Below, one piece after another: positions 23,888 through 32,090 of a DNA stretch of 39,712 bases (within the stretch, counting starts at the first letter, position 1; each line of letters begins with the position of its first letter). Under the pieces are notes generated by a model. The model did not search any database, was not told the DNA's origin, and saw only the letters and a list, made by a program, of their open reading frames with translations. The position numbers and the translations under genes were made by a program. The stretch is from CAILKP01 sp038231815 (GTDB lineage: Bacteria; Planctomycetota; Phycisphaerae; Phycisphaerales; UBA1924). The stretch is from positions 1-39,712 of the forward strand of contig JBBRKQ010000034.1 in the NCBI GenBank assembly GCA_038231815.1, in the 5' to 3' direction.

Positions 23888-25381
23888 CTAACGAAACGCG
23901 ATGAGGCGACGCAGAATGACCCGGTCATGCACAGGGCCACTGGCGGCCGGTCCATCGGCCAAGGTGATGCGGAGTTCACCGCCTCCACTAACCGTGATGT
24001 TCAGTTCCGCAACCGGGTCTTTAGCCGTCATCACTCTCGTAGTCAGCACCTTTCCGGCAAGGCTTACCGTCAGCGTGCATTCGGCATAGGTGCGGCAGGA
24101 TTCGGGCACAACCACTTGCATGCCGATGCGTTTGGCATCCGCTGGAACGGTCATCACCGCGGTGCACCAGCCGGGCATGGCAATGCTGCCGGAAAGCAAG
24201 TCGGCCGGCTCGGTCCGGGGCAATCGGGTGGCCATGACAGTTGGCTTTGATGGGCTTGCAGGCTGTGACTCGATGGCCAGCGTTGCGGCGAGATCAATCA
24301 GCGTTCGGGCGCTTGGGGCAAAGCCAACCAGCAGGGGCGCATCAATTCGCACCACCGAGTCGGCCGTTGTCGAGGCGAGCAGGTGGGTCTTGAGCTTGCC
24401 ACCAAGCAAAGGCAGCATCGTGCCAGCATGAAGGTCCGTCCCATCGGCAAGAATCAGCCGTGATGCCTCAGCCGGCGGCAGCGCTGGTGCACCGCTCAGC
24501 AGCATTGTGCGAAGCCGCTGAACCGGCAGCAGCAGAGCATCACCGGAAACGGGTTCAAGCTTCACTCCAAGCTCAACTCGCGAGTTTTTGGTGTTGCCAA
24601 GAAGTCCGGCAACAAATCCCTCCAGCTTGTCACCGTTGGCCAGCAGCAGGGCATCACGCTCGGGCACTGCGGCGGGGGCCCACGGCTGCTGATCAACCGA
24701 CCATCTCCGAACCTGCTCCAGCTTAAAGCTCAGCGAGCCAAGTGTGGGGTGCTGCCAGCGAATCGAGTCCTCAACTTCACCGATTATCTCCGCTGCCGGC
24801 TTGTCACCCGAAATTGGAGCAGCGGCGTTCTCAGGCTGGCTGGGCAGGCCGGGCTTGCCTCCAACCCCGGCCGGCCGTGCCCCCTGCTGGCCACCAGACA
24901 TCCCGCTGGGCCGGGTTGGCCGTTTTGTTGGGTCGCTGGCGGGTTGCGGTACCGCAAACTCCAGGTTGCCCGGAATCCGCTGGCCATCAATCGTTTCGAG
25001 GAGGCCGCCCGGCTGCCGGATGCTTGGCATCGTCGGCTCGCCCATGGGCTCGACACCCACGCCGCGGAGTGTGGTACGTGTCCACCACCCTGCCGGGACG
25101 ATCAGACTCACCATGGACAAAGGCCGCGCCACCGTCGCCCCGGTCATGTCAATAAAGCCGACCGACTCAGCACTGATGGACAAAAGATCTCGGACGCCGG
25201 TTGGCTGCATCGATGAATCCAGCAGCAGCCAGAGTGGGCGCGGGCCGATCGCCGAAGCATCCGCCTCGCGAGCCAGCACACCGACTGGCATACTGGCAAG
25301 CATGGATGCGGCGAGAAGAAGGCAAACAGGGTGGCGATGAACAGGTGTCATGGGTTCGGACTGCGATGCGTAAAAAATCAT
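23888..25381 (-). CDS. Secreted hypothetical protein of the envelope operon
   Basis: The protein has 497 residues with an N-terminal signal-type hydrophobic stretch (VCLLLAASMLASMPVGVLA at about 19-37). I do not recognise a named family. The mature part contains three related pieces of the type L-x-x-G-x-x-L/I-x-G: ETIDGQRIPGNLEF, LLLANGDKLEGFVAGLL and RLILADGTDLHAGTMLP. They look like small beta-barrel repeats, separated by a Pro/Gly/Ala-rich linker around 150-200. The last 150 residues look like a beta-sandwich (VVRIDAPLLVGF to ELRITLADG). ATG 25381 overlaps the previous stop by 4 bp, as do the two upstream gene pairs in this operon. ATG 25351 would give a more compact signal peptide and is the alternative. 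It probably works in the periplasm with the proteins encoded upstream. Confidence 0.7.
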   Translation of the reverse strand: MIFYASQSEPMTPVHRHPVCLLLAASMLASMPVGVLAREADASAIGPRPLWLLLDSSMQPTGVRDLLSISAESVGFIDMTGATVARPLSMVSLIVPAGWWTRTTLRGVGVEPMGEPTMPSIRQPGGLLETIDGQRIPGNLEFAVPQPASDPTKRPTRPSGMSGGQQGARPAGVGGKPGLPSQPENAAAPISGDKPAAEIIGEVEDSIRWQHPTLGSLSFKLEQVRRWSVDQQPWAPAAVPERDALLLANGDKLEGFVAGLLGNTKNSRVELGVKLEPVSGDALLLPVQRLRTMLLSGAPALPPAEASRLILADGTDLHAGTMLPLLGGKLKTHLLASTTADSVVRIDAPLLVGFAPSARTLIDLAATLAIESQPASPSKPTVMATRLPRTEPADLLSGSIAMPGWCTAVMTVPADAKRIGMQVVVPESCRTYAECTLTVSLAGKVLTTRVMTAKDPVAELNITVSGGGELRITLADGPAASGPVHDRVILRRLIAFR

Positions 25382-26754
25382 TTCTGAAAAATCGGCAAGT
25401 AGCGTTTGGGCATCTGCAGCACGATCAGCGCCATTGAGGTGCCGTACGCCTGACCAATTCCTGGATCATTCCAAACACCGCTTGATGCCTGACTGCGCAG
25501 CAAATCTCGGCGGGACTGCGTCCAGAACGATTCCCACGCCGGACCACCGGCGAGGTACATGGACTGGGCGGTGTAGTACATGCCGTACCAGTAGTGCGTC
25601 TCGCTGCGGGTGCGGTTTTCCGGCATCGCCTCCTTGAGCAGGTACGCAACGCCTCGGTCAAGGGCAGCATCCTGATAGATTCCCGCGTAGTACAGCGATG
25701 CAACCCCCGCCGCCGAACGTGGCCACGCAGATATTCCCGATGGGAGCTGGTACATGAAACCACCATCATCATTCTGGCATTTGCGGACGTACTCGACCGC
25801 CTTGTCAATCGTGGACTTGGGAACCTCAATACCTGCGTTGCGTGCCGAGCGCAGCGCCATGATCTGGCAGATCGTTACCGAAACATCGGCATCGTTGGGC
25901 ACTGGGTTGTACCGCCAGCCGCCCTCAGCGTTCTGCGTGCGCTCGATCAGCCGGCAAGCGCGGATGAGCGCCTCGTGGGTGCGCTTGGCCAGTGGCGAAT
26001 CATCATCACCACCGGTCATGCCGTGAACCTCGCCGAGAAACAGCGTTGCGAAGCCGTGACCGTACATCGGTCCGTTGCCCGCATCGCCAGTGATCAGGCC
26101 AATCTCGGTGGCCATTCCCAGCACGTTGTTCAGAGCCTTCTCAACGTTGGGCCCGTACTGCCCGCGCCCGGGAACGTGCCCATCTCCCATAAACGCAAGG
26201 CCGCCTAGCGCTGTCACGGCGACGTTGCGATTGAACCGTCCGCCACCAAATGAACCGTCCTCATTTTGCATCTCCGCCAGCGCCGCCAGCCCTTTGCGAA
26301 CGGCCGGATCCAGTTCCGGGGTGATCTCGCCGACCATGGGTTTGTTCTGTGCCGAGGGCGCAAACGCAACGGGGCGGGCCGTGGGCAAATCGGGCGCTAC
26401 TTCGACTGGCTGAGCCGCTTGCACCATCGCAAACGGCAGCGCGGCAAGACCTGCCGCCATCACCGGTGAGGAACACAGCGGGGTGAGCAGGCTGGCGGCC
26501 AGTACGGATGACGGCGCAGTCGGCATTGTCCAAACATCGCGTTTGGGCATGAGCCATGCCACCGTGCGCTGGGCTGCGGCCTCACGCTGAGCGAGCAGCA
26601 ACTCCACTTGCGAAATCGGTGTCGAAACCGGTGGCGAAATGCGTTGCGGAGCCGCGGCAGCAACATCCATGCTCATGGGAGCTTGCAGCGCCGCACACGC
26701 TCCACCAGCAGCGGCTAAGGAAAGAATAAGAGTCGGTACAACATTTCGCATCAC
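25378..26754 (-). CDS. Exported prenyltransferase/squalene-oxidase repeat (toroid) protein
   Basis: The protein has 458 residues. It starts with a signal peptide (MMRNVVPTLILSLAAAGGACA). A low-complexity region to about 145 precedes an alpha/alpha toroid with repeated QW-like motifs: QNEDGSFGG at 163-171, QNAEGGW at 274-280 and QNDDGGF at 327-333. These repeats occur in terpene cyclases and in protein prenyltransferase beta subunits. There is no DXDD motif and none of the metal ligands of prenyltransferases was identified, so it is probably a binding or scaffolding protein rather than a cyclase. Its ATG overlaps the preceding stop by 4 bp (ATGA), and its own stop overlaps the next gene in the same way. 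The squalene-hopene cyclase encoded at 10900-13185 is a separate, genuine cyclase. Confidence 0.82.
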   Translation of the reverse strand: MMRNVVPTLILSLAAAGGACAALQAPMSMDVAAAAPQRISPPVSTPISQVELLLAQREAAAQRTVAWLMPKRDVWTMPTAPSSVLAASLLTPLCSSPVMAAGLAALPFAMVQAAQPVEVAPDLPTARPVAFAPSAQNKPMVGEITPELDPAVRKGLAALAEMQNEDGSFGGGRFNRNVAVTALGGLAFMGDGHVPGRGQYGPNVEKALNNVLGMATEIGLITGDAGNGPMYGHGFATLFLGEVHGMTGGDDDSPLAKRTHEALIRACRLIERTQNAEGGWRYNPVPNDADVSVTICQIMALRSARNAGIEVPKSTIDKAVEYVRKCQNDDGGFMYQLPSGISAWPRSAAGVASLYYAGIYQDAALDRGVAYLLKEAMPENRTRSETHYWYGMYYTAQSMYLAGGPAWESFWTQSRRDLLRSQASSGVWNDPGIGQAYGTSMALIVLQMPKRYLPIFQK

Positions 26755-27716
26755 CGCTTGTCCTCGCGCTGCTTCTCCGCGAGCTTGCGGTAATACTCCT
26801 CGGTCATCTGCTGGTACATGCTGCTGTATCGCTCACCGGAACCTTGCATGAGCATGTCGCGCACTCGGGCGGGCAGGTTGCCCCAACTGGCGCGGGCCGC
26901 ATCCATGGCAGGGTTCAGCGAGCCAGCATCACCACCGGGGCGGTTGCCATCACTGTCGCCCTCGCCGCTGCCGGGGGTTTTTCCATCGGCCTTGCCGCCC
27001 GGCTTCTCGCCGGGTTTGCTGCCGGGCTTGTCGCCCGGCTTGCTGCCAGGCTCTTGGCCTTGCTGCGGCTGCTGCGCATCGCCCTGGCCCTGCTGCGGAT
27101 CTTGCTGACCCTGCTGCTGCTTTTGTTGCTTTTGCTGCTGTTTCTTTTTCTGCTGCTTCTTGGCCTGACTGATAAGCTGATCGAGCTTATCAATCGCACG
27201 CTGCTGGATGCGCTGGGTGTCAAGCGAAGTATCGGGCGATGCATCGGATGCTCCGGCCACTCCGGCCGCTCCGGCCGCCGGCTGTGCCCCAGGATTCAGC
27301 CGCCCGCTCGCCTCTTGCATCAGTTCCAGCGCCTCGGTCAGAGGGTTCTTCTGCTCGCTGGGCGCACCGCCATCGCGAGCGGGCCGTTCCGGCGTGGCAC
27401 CATCGGCCGCGGGCTTGTCAGCTGCTGGCTTGTCCGGTGCTGGCTTGTCCTGTGCTGGCTTGGCGGGCAAGTCTTTGGGAGCCGGAGTGTCCTTCGGCGA
27501 AACACCGGGCTTCGCTGGCGCTGGCTGAGATGGCTTGGGCAACTTCAGCAGATCGTCAAGATTCGGCAGCGGCTGGGTTGGAGTCGTAGTTGGTGCCGGG
27601 CTTGGCGCTGGCTGCCCCGCCGCAGCACCGGCGCACAGCATGATGCCGCCAGCGCTCAGCGCCAGCGCGGTGATCACTGCGTGTACCTGCGACTTGGTTT
27701 GCTTTGGTGTGTTCAT
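26751..27716 (-). CDS. Q/K/P-rich exported protein of the envelope operon
   Basis: The protein has 321 residues. A signal peptide (about 10-35, ITALALSAGGIMLCAGAAAG) is followed by a Pro/Ala/Lys-rich region with DKPAADKPAADG-type repeats. A short helical piece (DTQRIQQRAIDKLDQLISQA) leads into a Lys/Gln-rich stretch, then a four-residue repeat of KPG plus one variable residue. The conserved-looking part is the last 45 residues: WGNLPARVRDMLMQGSGER, then MYQQMTEEYYRKLAE. This combination of disordered body and conserved tail recurs, as far as I know, in planctomycetes beside large coiled-coil membrane proteins like its upstream neighbour. Function is unknown; it may be an adaptor binding the partner through its C-terminus. 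Both ends overlap neighbouring genes by 4 bp. Confidence 0.72.
   Translation of the reverse strand: MNTPKQTKSQVHAVITALALSAGGIMLCAGAAAGQPAPSPAPTTTPTQPLPNLDDLLKLPKPSQPAPAKPGVSPKDTPAPKDLPAKPAQDKPAPDKPAADKPAADGATPERPARDGGAPSEQKNPLTEALELMQEASGRLNPGAQPAAGAAGVAGASDASPDTSLDTQRIQQRAIDKLDQLISQAKKQQKKKQQQKQQKQQQGQQDPQQGQGDAQQPQQGQEPGSKPGDKPGSKPGEKPGGKADGKTPGSGEGDSDGNRPGGDAGSLNPAMDAARASWGNLPARVRDMLMQGSGERYSSMYQQMTEEYYRKLAEKQREDKR
26995..27050 (-). repeat. Short tandem repeat coding for KPGx units
   Basis: About five 12-bp units, each encoding Lys-Pro-Gly plus one residue (S, D, E or G), lie inside the Q/K/P-rich gene. A CAG/CAA-type glutamine/lysine tract follows at about 27060-27170. Copy number may vary between strains. 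Confidence 0.65.
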
Positions 27717-30700
27717 TGGCCAGGCACCTTTGAAAGTTTCTCAACAATGTCTCTGGCACGCTCCGTCAGTGTTCGCTGGATGCTCGCAGCCTCGGTTCCC
27801 GCCAGCTTCGCGGCATCCGCATCCCCGGCCTCGGCCGCCTCGCGCGTGGCGATCATCGCTTCGCGCTGCATGCCCTTGAGAATCTCAAGCTCCGTCACCG
27901 GTGGCAGCAACGGTTCTTTTTGCCCCTGCCCGCCGCCCTGCTGGCCCGCTTGGTCGCCCTGCTCATTCTCGCGGAAATCCTTTTCCTTCTCGTCCTTCTC
28001 TTTGAGCGCATCAATCAGCGCTTGCAGCGTCCGCTCCACCGCCGCCTGACGGCCGGTGAGTTGATTGGCCCACTTGCCCGACTTTAAGAGCCCACTGGCG
28101 GTTGCCGATGCAGACTTAATCCGATCATGGGCGAGCTGGAACACTCCACTGTCGGCCAGTTCCGCCAGCTTGTCACGCAGGTCATCTAAGCGCGGGGCAA
28201 CAAAGTCCTGGCGGGCAACAAGCCCCGCCGCGGTCTGCCGGTTCCGCCGATCCGCAGTCTTGCCCACCAGCGGCAGCGTGTCGGCGGTGATCGCCTTCTG
28301 GTCTTCCAGGATTGACTCATACGCGATGCGCAGCACCCGGCGGCGCTCCGATGCTTCACGCTCGGCAGCCTCCTCTTTGGCCTCCTCGGCCGAAGCCTTG
28401 GCCTCGCCAAGCAGCTTGCGTGACTGTGTCTCGTTCTGCCGGGCCTCATCAGGTCGCAGCGGTTTGGCCCGCAGGTCACCAATCGCCGCCACCTGCGCAT
28501 CGGCCGCGGCCTTGAGCAGCTCGGCTGCCTTCTTTGAGCCACCCTCGCCCTGCGCCTTGTCCAGCACGCTCAGCGTCCCGGCGTGCAGGCGAATCATCGA
28601 CTGATCCAGCCCATCAAACCGGCCGCTCGCTGCGGCATCGGCCAGCCGCTTTAATTCAAGCTCCTGCTGGGCGATGAGAGTATCAATCGACTGCACCAGC
28701 GAATCAAGCTGCCGCTTCAGCACTGCATCACGGTTCGCCTTGGCCTGATCAAGCTGCTCGAGCATTGATCGCAGCGTGTTCTCGGCCTTTTGCTGGCCCT
28801 CCTGCGCCTGCCCGGCCTGATTGTTCCTGGTCTGCTCTGCCGCCTTACGCATCTGCTCGGCAAGGTCCGCCTGGCGTGCCCGTTTGGCGGCATCCTGCAG
28901 CGTCTCAGCACTTGCGGGGTCGCGCTCCTTGAGCGCATCGGCCTGTTGCTGCAGCTTCTGCTCAAGCTCACCGGTGCGACGGGCCAGCTCTTCCTGCTGC
29001 TCGGCCGCCTGCTGCAGCGCAGCTCGCTCCTGATTGCTGAGCTGCTCGGCTTTCTTGCCAGCCGTGCTTTGCCCGGCCTGCTTGGTTGCCTCGCGCACCG
29101 CTTTTTGCTGGTCTGCCAGTTCACTGAGCATGCGCCGGGCCGCCCATGCATCCTGCCCACGGTCCAGCGCGCTGGCCGCCTCGCTGAGCGCTTTTTCTGT
29201 CTGCTTCTGCTCGGCCTGGGCCTTCTGGCCGCTGGCCGCAGCCTGTGCCGCGGCCTGCGCCGCAGCGGCCTTTGCCTGCGCCTTGGCATCAGCGCCGCTG
29301 GCACTCTCCGCAGCGGCCTCGCTTTGCTGGGCCTGCTCAGCTGCCTTGGCGGCGGCTTCGGCATCAGCGCTTGCCTTTGCACTGGCCTCGGTAGCGCGCT
29401 GCAACGCCTGGGCGGCTTTGGTTGCAGCCTGCTCCGCCGCAGCGGGGTCCAGCTTGTTCTGCCTGCTGGCGCTGGCGGCTGCGGCTGCCTGCTCACCCAA
29501 GCGGTCAAGCTGCCGGGCAAGCTCCGCCTGGTCGCGGGCGGTCTTCTGCAGGTTCTCACGAGCGGCCATGTCAGCGGCGGCATCGGCCGGCTCACGAGGC
29601 TGGCCCGCTTCCGCGGCAGCGGCGGCCTGTGCAAGCTGGGCTCCAGCCTTGGCGGCGGCCTTGCTAAGGCCGTCTTGCTTCTCGGTTGAAGCGATGATGC
29701 CGCGACGCACCGCCGAGAGATCCGCGATCAGCTTCTCAGCAAGCTGCTCGGCCGAGACAATCCGCAGCCTTCGCGGCTGGCTGATCACCGCATCGTGCCG
29801 CCTGCCTTCGATCTCATAATTGTCCTGCGCAGCTGCCGTCAGCAGCACTTCATCACCGGGCACCGCTCCCAGTTTGCCCGGCACAACGGTGCTCATCAGT
29901 TTGCTTGTCAGCACGGGCGTAGTTATCTCAGCCTGCGCCAGCACCACCGGCACAAATGCAGGTTCGGGCTCAGCACCAATGCTCCCGCGTGCCCGCACTG
30001 CCCGCTGCGCACGTGCCACCACCGCAGTAAGGCCCTGATCATCACGGGCTTCGATGCCAACTTCCACTGTTGCCTGCGGCGTTACGACTTGGTCACTCGT
30101 CGGCAGCGTCACCACCGGCTCGGGCAGGCGATCAGGCTTCATGTCCAATCTCAGCCCAACATCCTCCGGAGTTCGCAGGCCATCCGCATCTACAAGCTTA
30201 ATCGGCATCGCCAGCGATTCACGCAGCGAGAGTGCGAGCTGCCATGTCTTGCTCTTGGTCACACCTGGCGTCCCGCTCGGTAGCGCCTCGCCCGATGTCA
30301 CCAGTGTTGCTTTGCCAGATGCCACAAGCTCCGCCACCTGAGGCCCAAGTGTTGCAGCGATGTCGCTGGGCAGCACCAACGCTCGCGAAAGCGTTATGTC
30401 AACGGCAACATCCGAACCTTCCATCACACCCGGCACAATCACCGTGCCGCTGGGGCTTGCAAACTCACGCTTTTGCGGTCCGCTGAGTGCTCCTGCATCA
30501 CCCGCGGCCAAACTTCCCGTGGCAGAACCCGGCACGGGCCGGGCGTACGCCGGCGGATTCGTCCGCACGGCCAGGGCCGTTACCACCGGGGGTCGCACCA
30601 GCTTCAGCGTTTGCTCGGGCGTGGTGTGGTCACCGGCCGTAAGGGTGTACCGCAGGGTCACCGCTTCCGGCGGGTTCTCACCGGCCACGGCCTGCAGATC

Positions 30701-31606
30701 CAGCGCTCCGGGCTCAAGCAGCCGCTCAAACACGAGCGCCTCGGCAGTTGCTGCTTCGCCCAACTCGCCGGTGTAGCCCACAACCTTGCGGCGATCCTGC
30801 GGCGTGAGCATGACCGTGCGCATCGCCCGAGCCTTGCCATCAACAACTACGGTAATGTTCGCGGCCACATCGGTCTGCTCCAGCTTGCCCGGCGCGTTGA
30901 CCAACCCAGCCTGCAGCACAATGGCCTGGCCCAGCGGCGCAACCGTGCCGGTCGCCAGCGGCTCAACGTGATACCGGCGTGGCCAGGCAGCATCGGTCCA
31001 CGGCAGCAGCATCCGCCGGGTACCAATCCATGCAAGGCCCGGCTGATACGCGAACATGCTGACAACCAGCAGGCACGCCAGAGCGAGCGCGCCAGCCGCC
31101 CGCGCTGCTGGCTGCCAACGAATCAGTCCCGACCCACTCAGCGTGCCCACCCCGGCAGTTCCGATCAGCTCGCCAGCCAGCGCTGCCAGCTTGCCGGTAA
31201 TCCCACCTCCACCGCCCCGCGCTGCCTCACCAGCGGACTCGCCATGCAGCCCAAGGGCGGCAGGAATCCCAAACTGGCTACTCGGCGTCGCCAGCCGGAG
31301 GGCGATGTCCTCGACCGATGGGCGAAACCGAAGGGCTGGCAAGAGCCGCCGCGAAAGCAGGGAAACGACCATTGCCGTCGCACCCAAAAGCCCCGCGGTG
31401 CGAAGCCAATTGGGCGATCGGAACAGATAATCCAAGATCCCGCCAATAAACAGGGCCGCCACAAACCCGGCAACCAGCCAGCCGGACCGGTTCATGACCA
31501 GCAAGGCTTTGATGAGCAGGCGGATTCGCGAGGCGTACGCCATCGCCGCGGCCTGCCCACGACTTGGCCTCATCGTCCGATTTGTGTTATCAGTCCGGTC
31601 GCTCAT
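27713..31606 (-). CDS. Giant membrane-anchored coiled-coil protein (DUF4175-like layout)
   Basis: From ATG 31606 the protein has 1297 residues. Membrane helices lie at about 42-62 and 68-87, and a third at about 167-187. An extracytoplasmic beta-rich part follows (about 190-600; it includes RYTLTAGDHTTPEQTLKLVRPP and repeated P/V-rich strands). Residues about 630-1130 are a very Ala/Gln/Glu/Lys-rich coiled coil. A charged, Gln-rich tail ends in PLLPPVTELEILKGMQREAM. This order (two helices, cytoplasmic loop, third helix, outer domain, long coiled coil) resembles proteins annotated DUF4175 and planctomycete homologues. No enzymatic motif was found. It would reach far into the periplasm and could be a scaffold or tether. 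The frame is open to 31861, but MSDRTDN is the first start before the helices. Its TGA overlaps the next ATG (ATGA), so it heads a co-transcribed operon. Confidence 0.8.
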   Translation of the reverse strand: MSDRTDNTNRTMRPSRGQAAAMAYASRIRLLIKALLVMNRSGWLVAGFVAALFIGGILDYLFRSPNWLRTAGLLGATAMVVSLLSRRLLPALRFRPSVEDIALRLATPSSQFGIPAALGLHGESAGEAARGGGGGITGKLAALAGELIGTAGVGTLSGSGLIRWQPAARAAGALALACLLVVSMFAYQPGLAWIGTRRMLLPWTDAAWPRRYHVEPLATGTVAPLGQAIVLQAGLVNAPGKLEQTDVAANITVVVDGKARAMRTVMLTPQDRRKVVGYTGELGEAATAEALVFERLLEPGALDLQAVAGENPPEAVTLRYTLTAGDHTTPEQTLKLVRPPVVTALAVRTNPPAYARPVPGSATGSLAAGDAGALSGPQKREFASPSGTVIVPGVMEGSDVAVDITLSRALVLPSDIAATLGPQVAELVASGKATLVTSGEALPSGTPGVTKSKTWQLALSLRESLAMPIKLVDADGLRTPEDVGLRLDMKPDRLPEPVVTLPTSDQVVTPQATVEVGIEARDDQGLTAVVARAQRAVRARGSIGAEPEPAFVPVVLAQAEITTPVLTSKLMSTVVPGKLGAVPGDEVLLTAAAQDNYEIEGRRHDAVISQPRRLRIVSAEQLAEKLIADLSAVRRGIIASTEKQDGLSKAAAKAGAQLAQAAAAAEAGQPREPADAAADMAARENLQKTARDQAELARQLDRLGEQAAAAASASRQNKLDPAAAEQAATKAAQALQRATEASAKASADAEAAAKAAEQAQQSEAAAESASGADAKAQAKAAAAQAAAQAAASGQKAQAEQKQTEKALSEAASALDRGQDAWAARRMLSELADQQKAVREATKQAGQSTAGKKAEQLSNQERAALQQAAEQQEELARRTGELEQKLQQQADALKERDPASAETLQDAAKRARQADLAEQMRKAAEQTRNNQAGQAQEGQQKAENTLRSMLEQLDQAKANRDAVLKRQLDSLVQSIDTLIAQQELELKRLADAAASGRFDGLDQSMIRLHAGTLSVLDKAQGEGGSKKAAELLKAAADAQVAAIGDLRAKPLRPDEARQNETQSRKLLGEAKASAEEAKEEAAEREASERRRVLRIAYESILEDQKAITADTLPLVGKTADRRNRQTAAGLVARQDFVAPRLDDLRDKLAELADSGVFQLAHDRIKSASATASGLLKSGKWANQLTGRQAAVERTLQALIDALKEKDEKEKDFRENEQGDQAGQQGGGQGQKEPLLPPVTELEILKGMQREAMIATREAAEAGDADAAKLAGTEAASIQRTLTERARDIVEKLSKVPGQ

Positions 31607-32090
31607 TGCAATTTCGCTCGAATTCGGATCAAAAACCCACAAACGAAGGCGAGACCAAGCCAGCAGAACAACGCCAGACAGCCGCACAGAATGCACGCGT
31701 GCTGCACTGATGCGTTCGAGAGCAGAAGATTGTTCAGATGACGGTATCGGGCGTTGCGAAAGCAAGCCTTGCTGAAGCGGGAAATCGCAGAAAATTGCGC
31801 CGATCCAGCCCGACGGAACCGAGGGAGCGGCCGCCGGAGGCCCCCGCTCCGAGACGGCCAAAACGATGGCCTACCACCAGAGGGCGGTTGCCCGACCTCT
31901 TTGCAGACCGGGTTCATCGGGCTCCGACGGTTTTTTGGGGGGAAGCCAAAGCCACTCTGCCAGCTTTACGCTCCCGACAGCGGTACAGCGGGGCAAGCGG
32001 CATTCGCATCGCAGCACATACAAGAAAGCCCCAGCGCGAGGCCGGGGCTTTGAACTACAAGTTGCAATGTCGGTCAGTTCAGAACGCTTC
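31607..32090. other. Intergenic region between dxs and the envelope operon
   Basis: Contains the dxs terminator hairpin and about 420 bp upstream of the operon's first gene. No Shine-Dalgarno sequence, TANNNT-N6 element or good promoter was recognised for the operon. A minus-strand frame with a hydrophobic end (31917-31603) overlaps the start of the coiled-coil gene and is not supported. Confidence 0.4.
32025..32051 (-). terminator. Rho-independent terminator after dxs
   Basis: On the minus strand AAAGCCCC and GGGGCTTT form an 8-bp stem with an 11-nt loop, 40 nt after the dxs stop. It is followed by a modest T-rich run (CTTTCTTGT). It would separate dxs from the coiled-coil operon downstream. 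Confidence 0.7.

Noticed and set aside
25378..26754. Second squalene-hopene cyclase
   Set aside because: Only the QW-like toroid repeats are shared; there is no DXDD motif, it has a signal peptide and it is much shorter.
26844..28049. Plus-strand 401-codon frame
   Set aside because: Antisense to the Q/K/P-rich gene and the end of the coiled-coil gene; the Leu runs are reverse complements of Gln/Lys codons.
28790..29819. Long plus-strand Leu/Ser/Ala-rich frames (299 and 261 codons)
   Set aside because: They are antisense to the Ala/Gln-rich coiled coil; the pseudo-membrane composition is a mirror of GCx and CAG codons.
30473..31741. Plus-strand 422-codon frame
   Set aside because: Arg/Gln/Pro-rich shadow of the coiled-coil protein's outer domain without any fold-like pattern.
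31603..31917. Minus-strand 104-codon frame with a hydrophobic C-terminus
   Set aside because: Overlaps the start of the coiled-coil gene and the intergenic region; no start signal and no conserved pattern.
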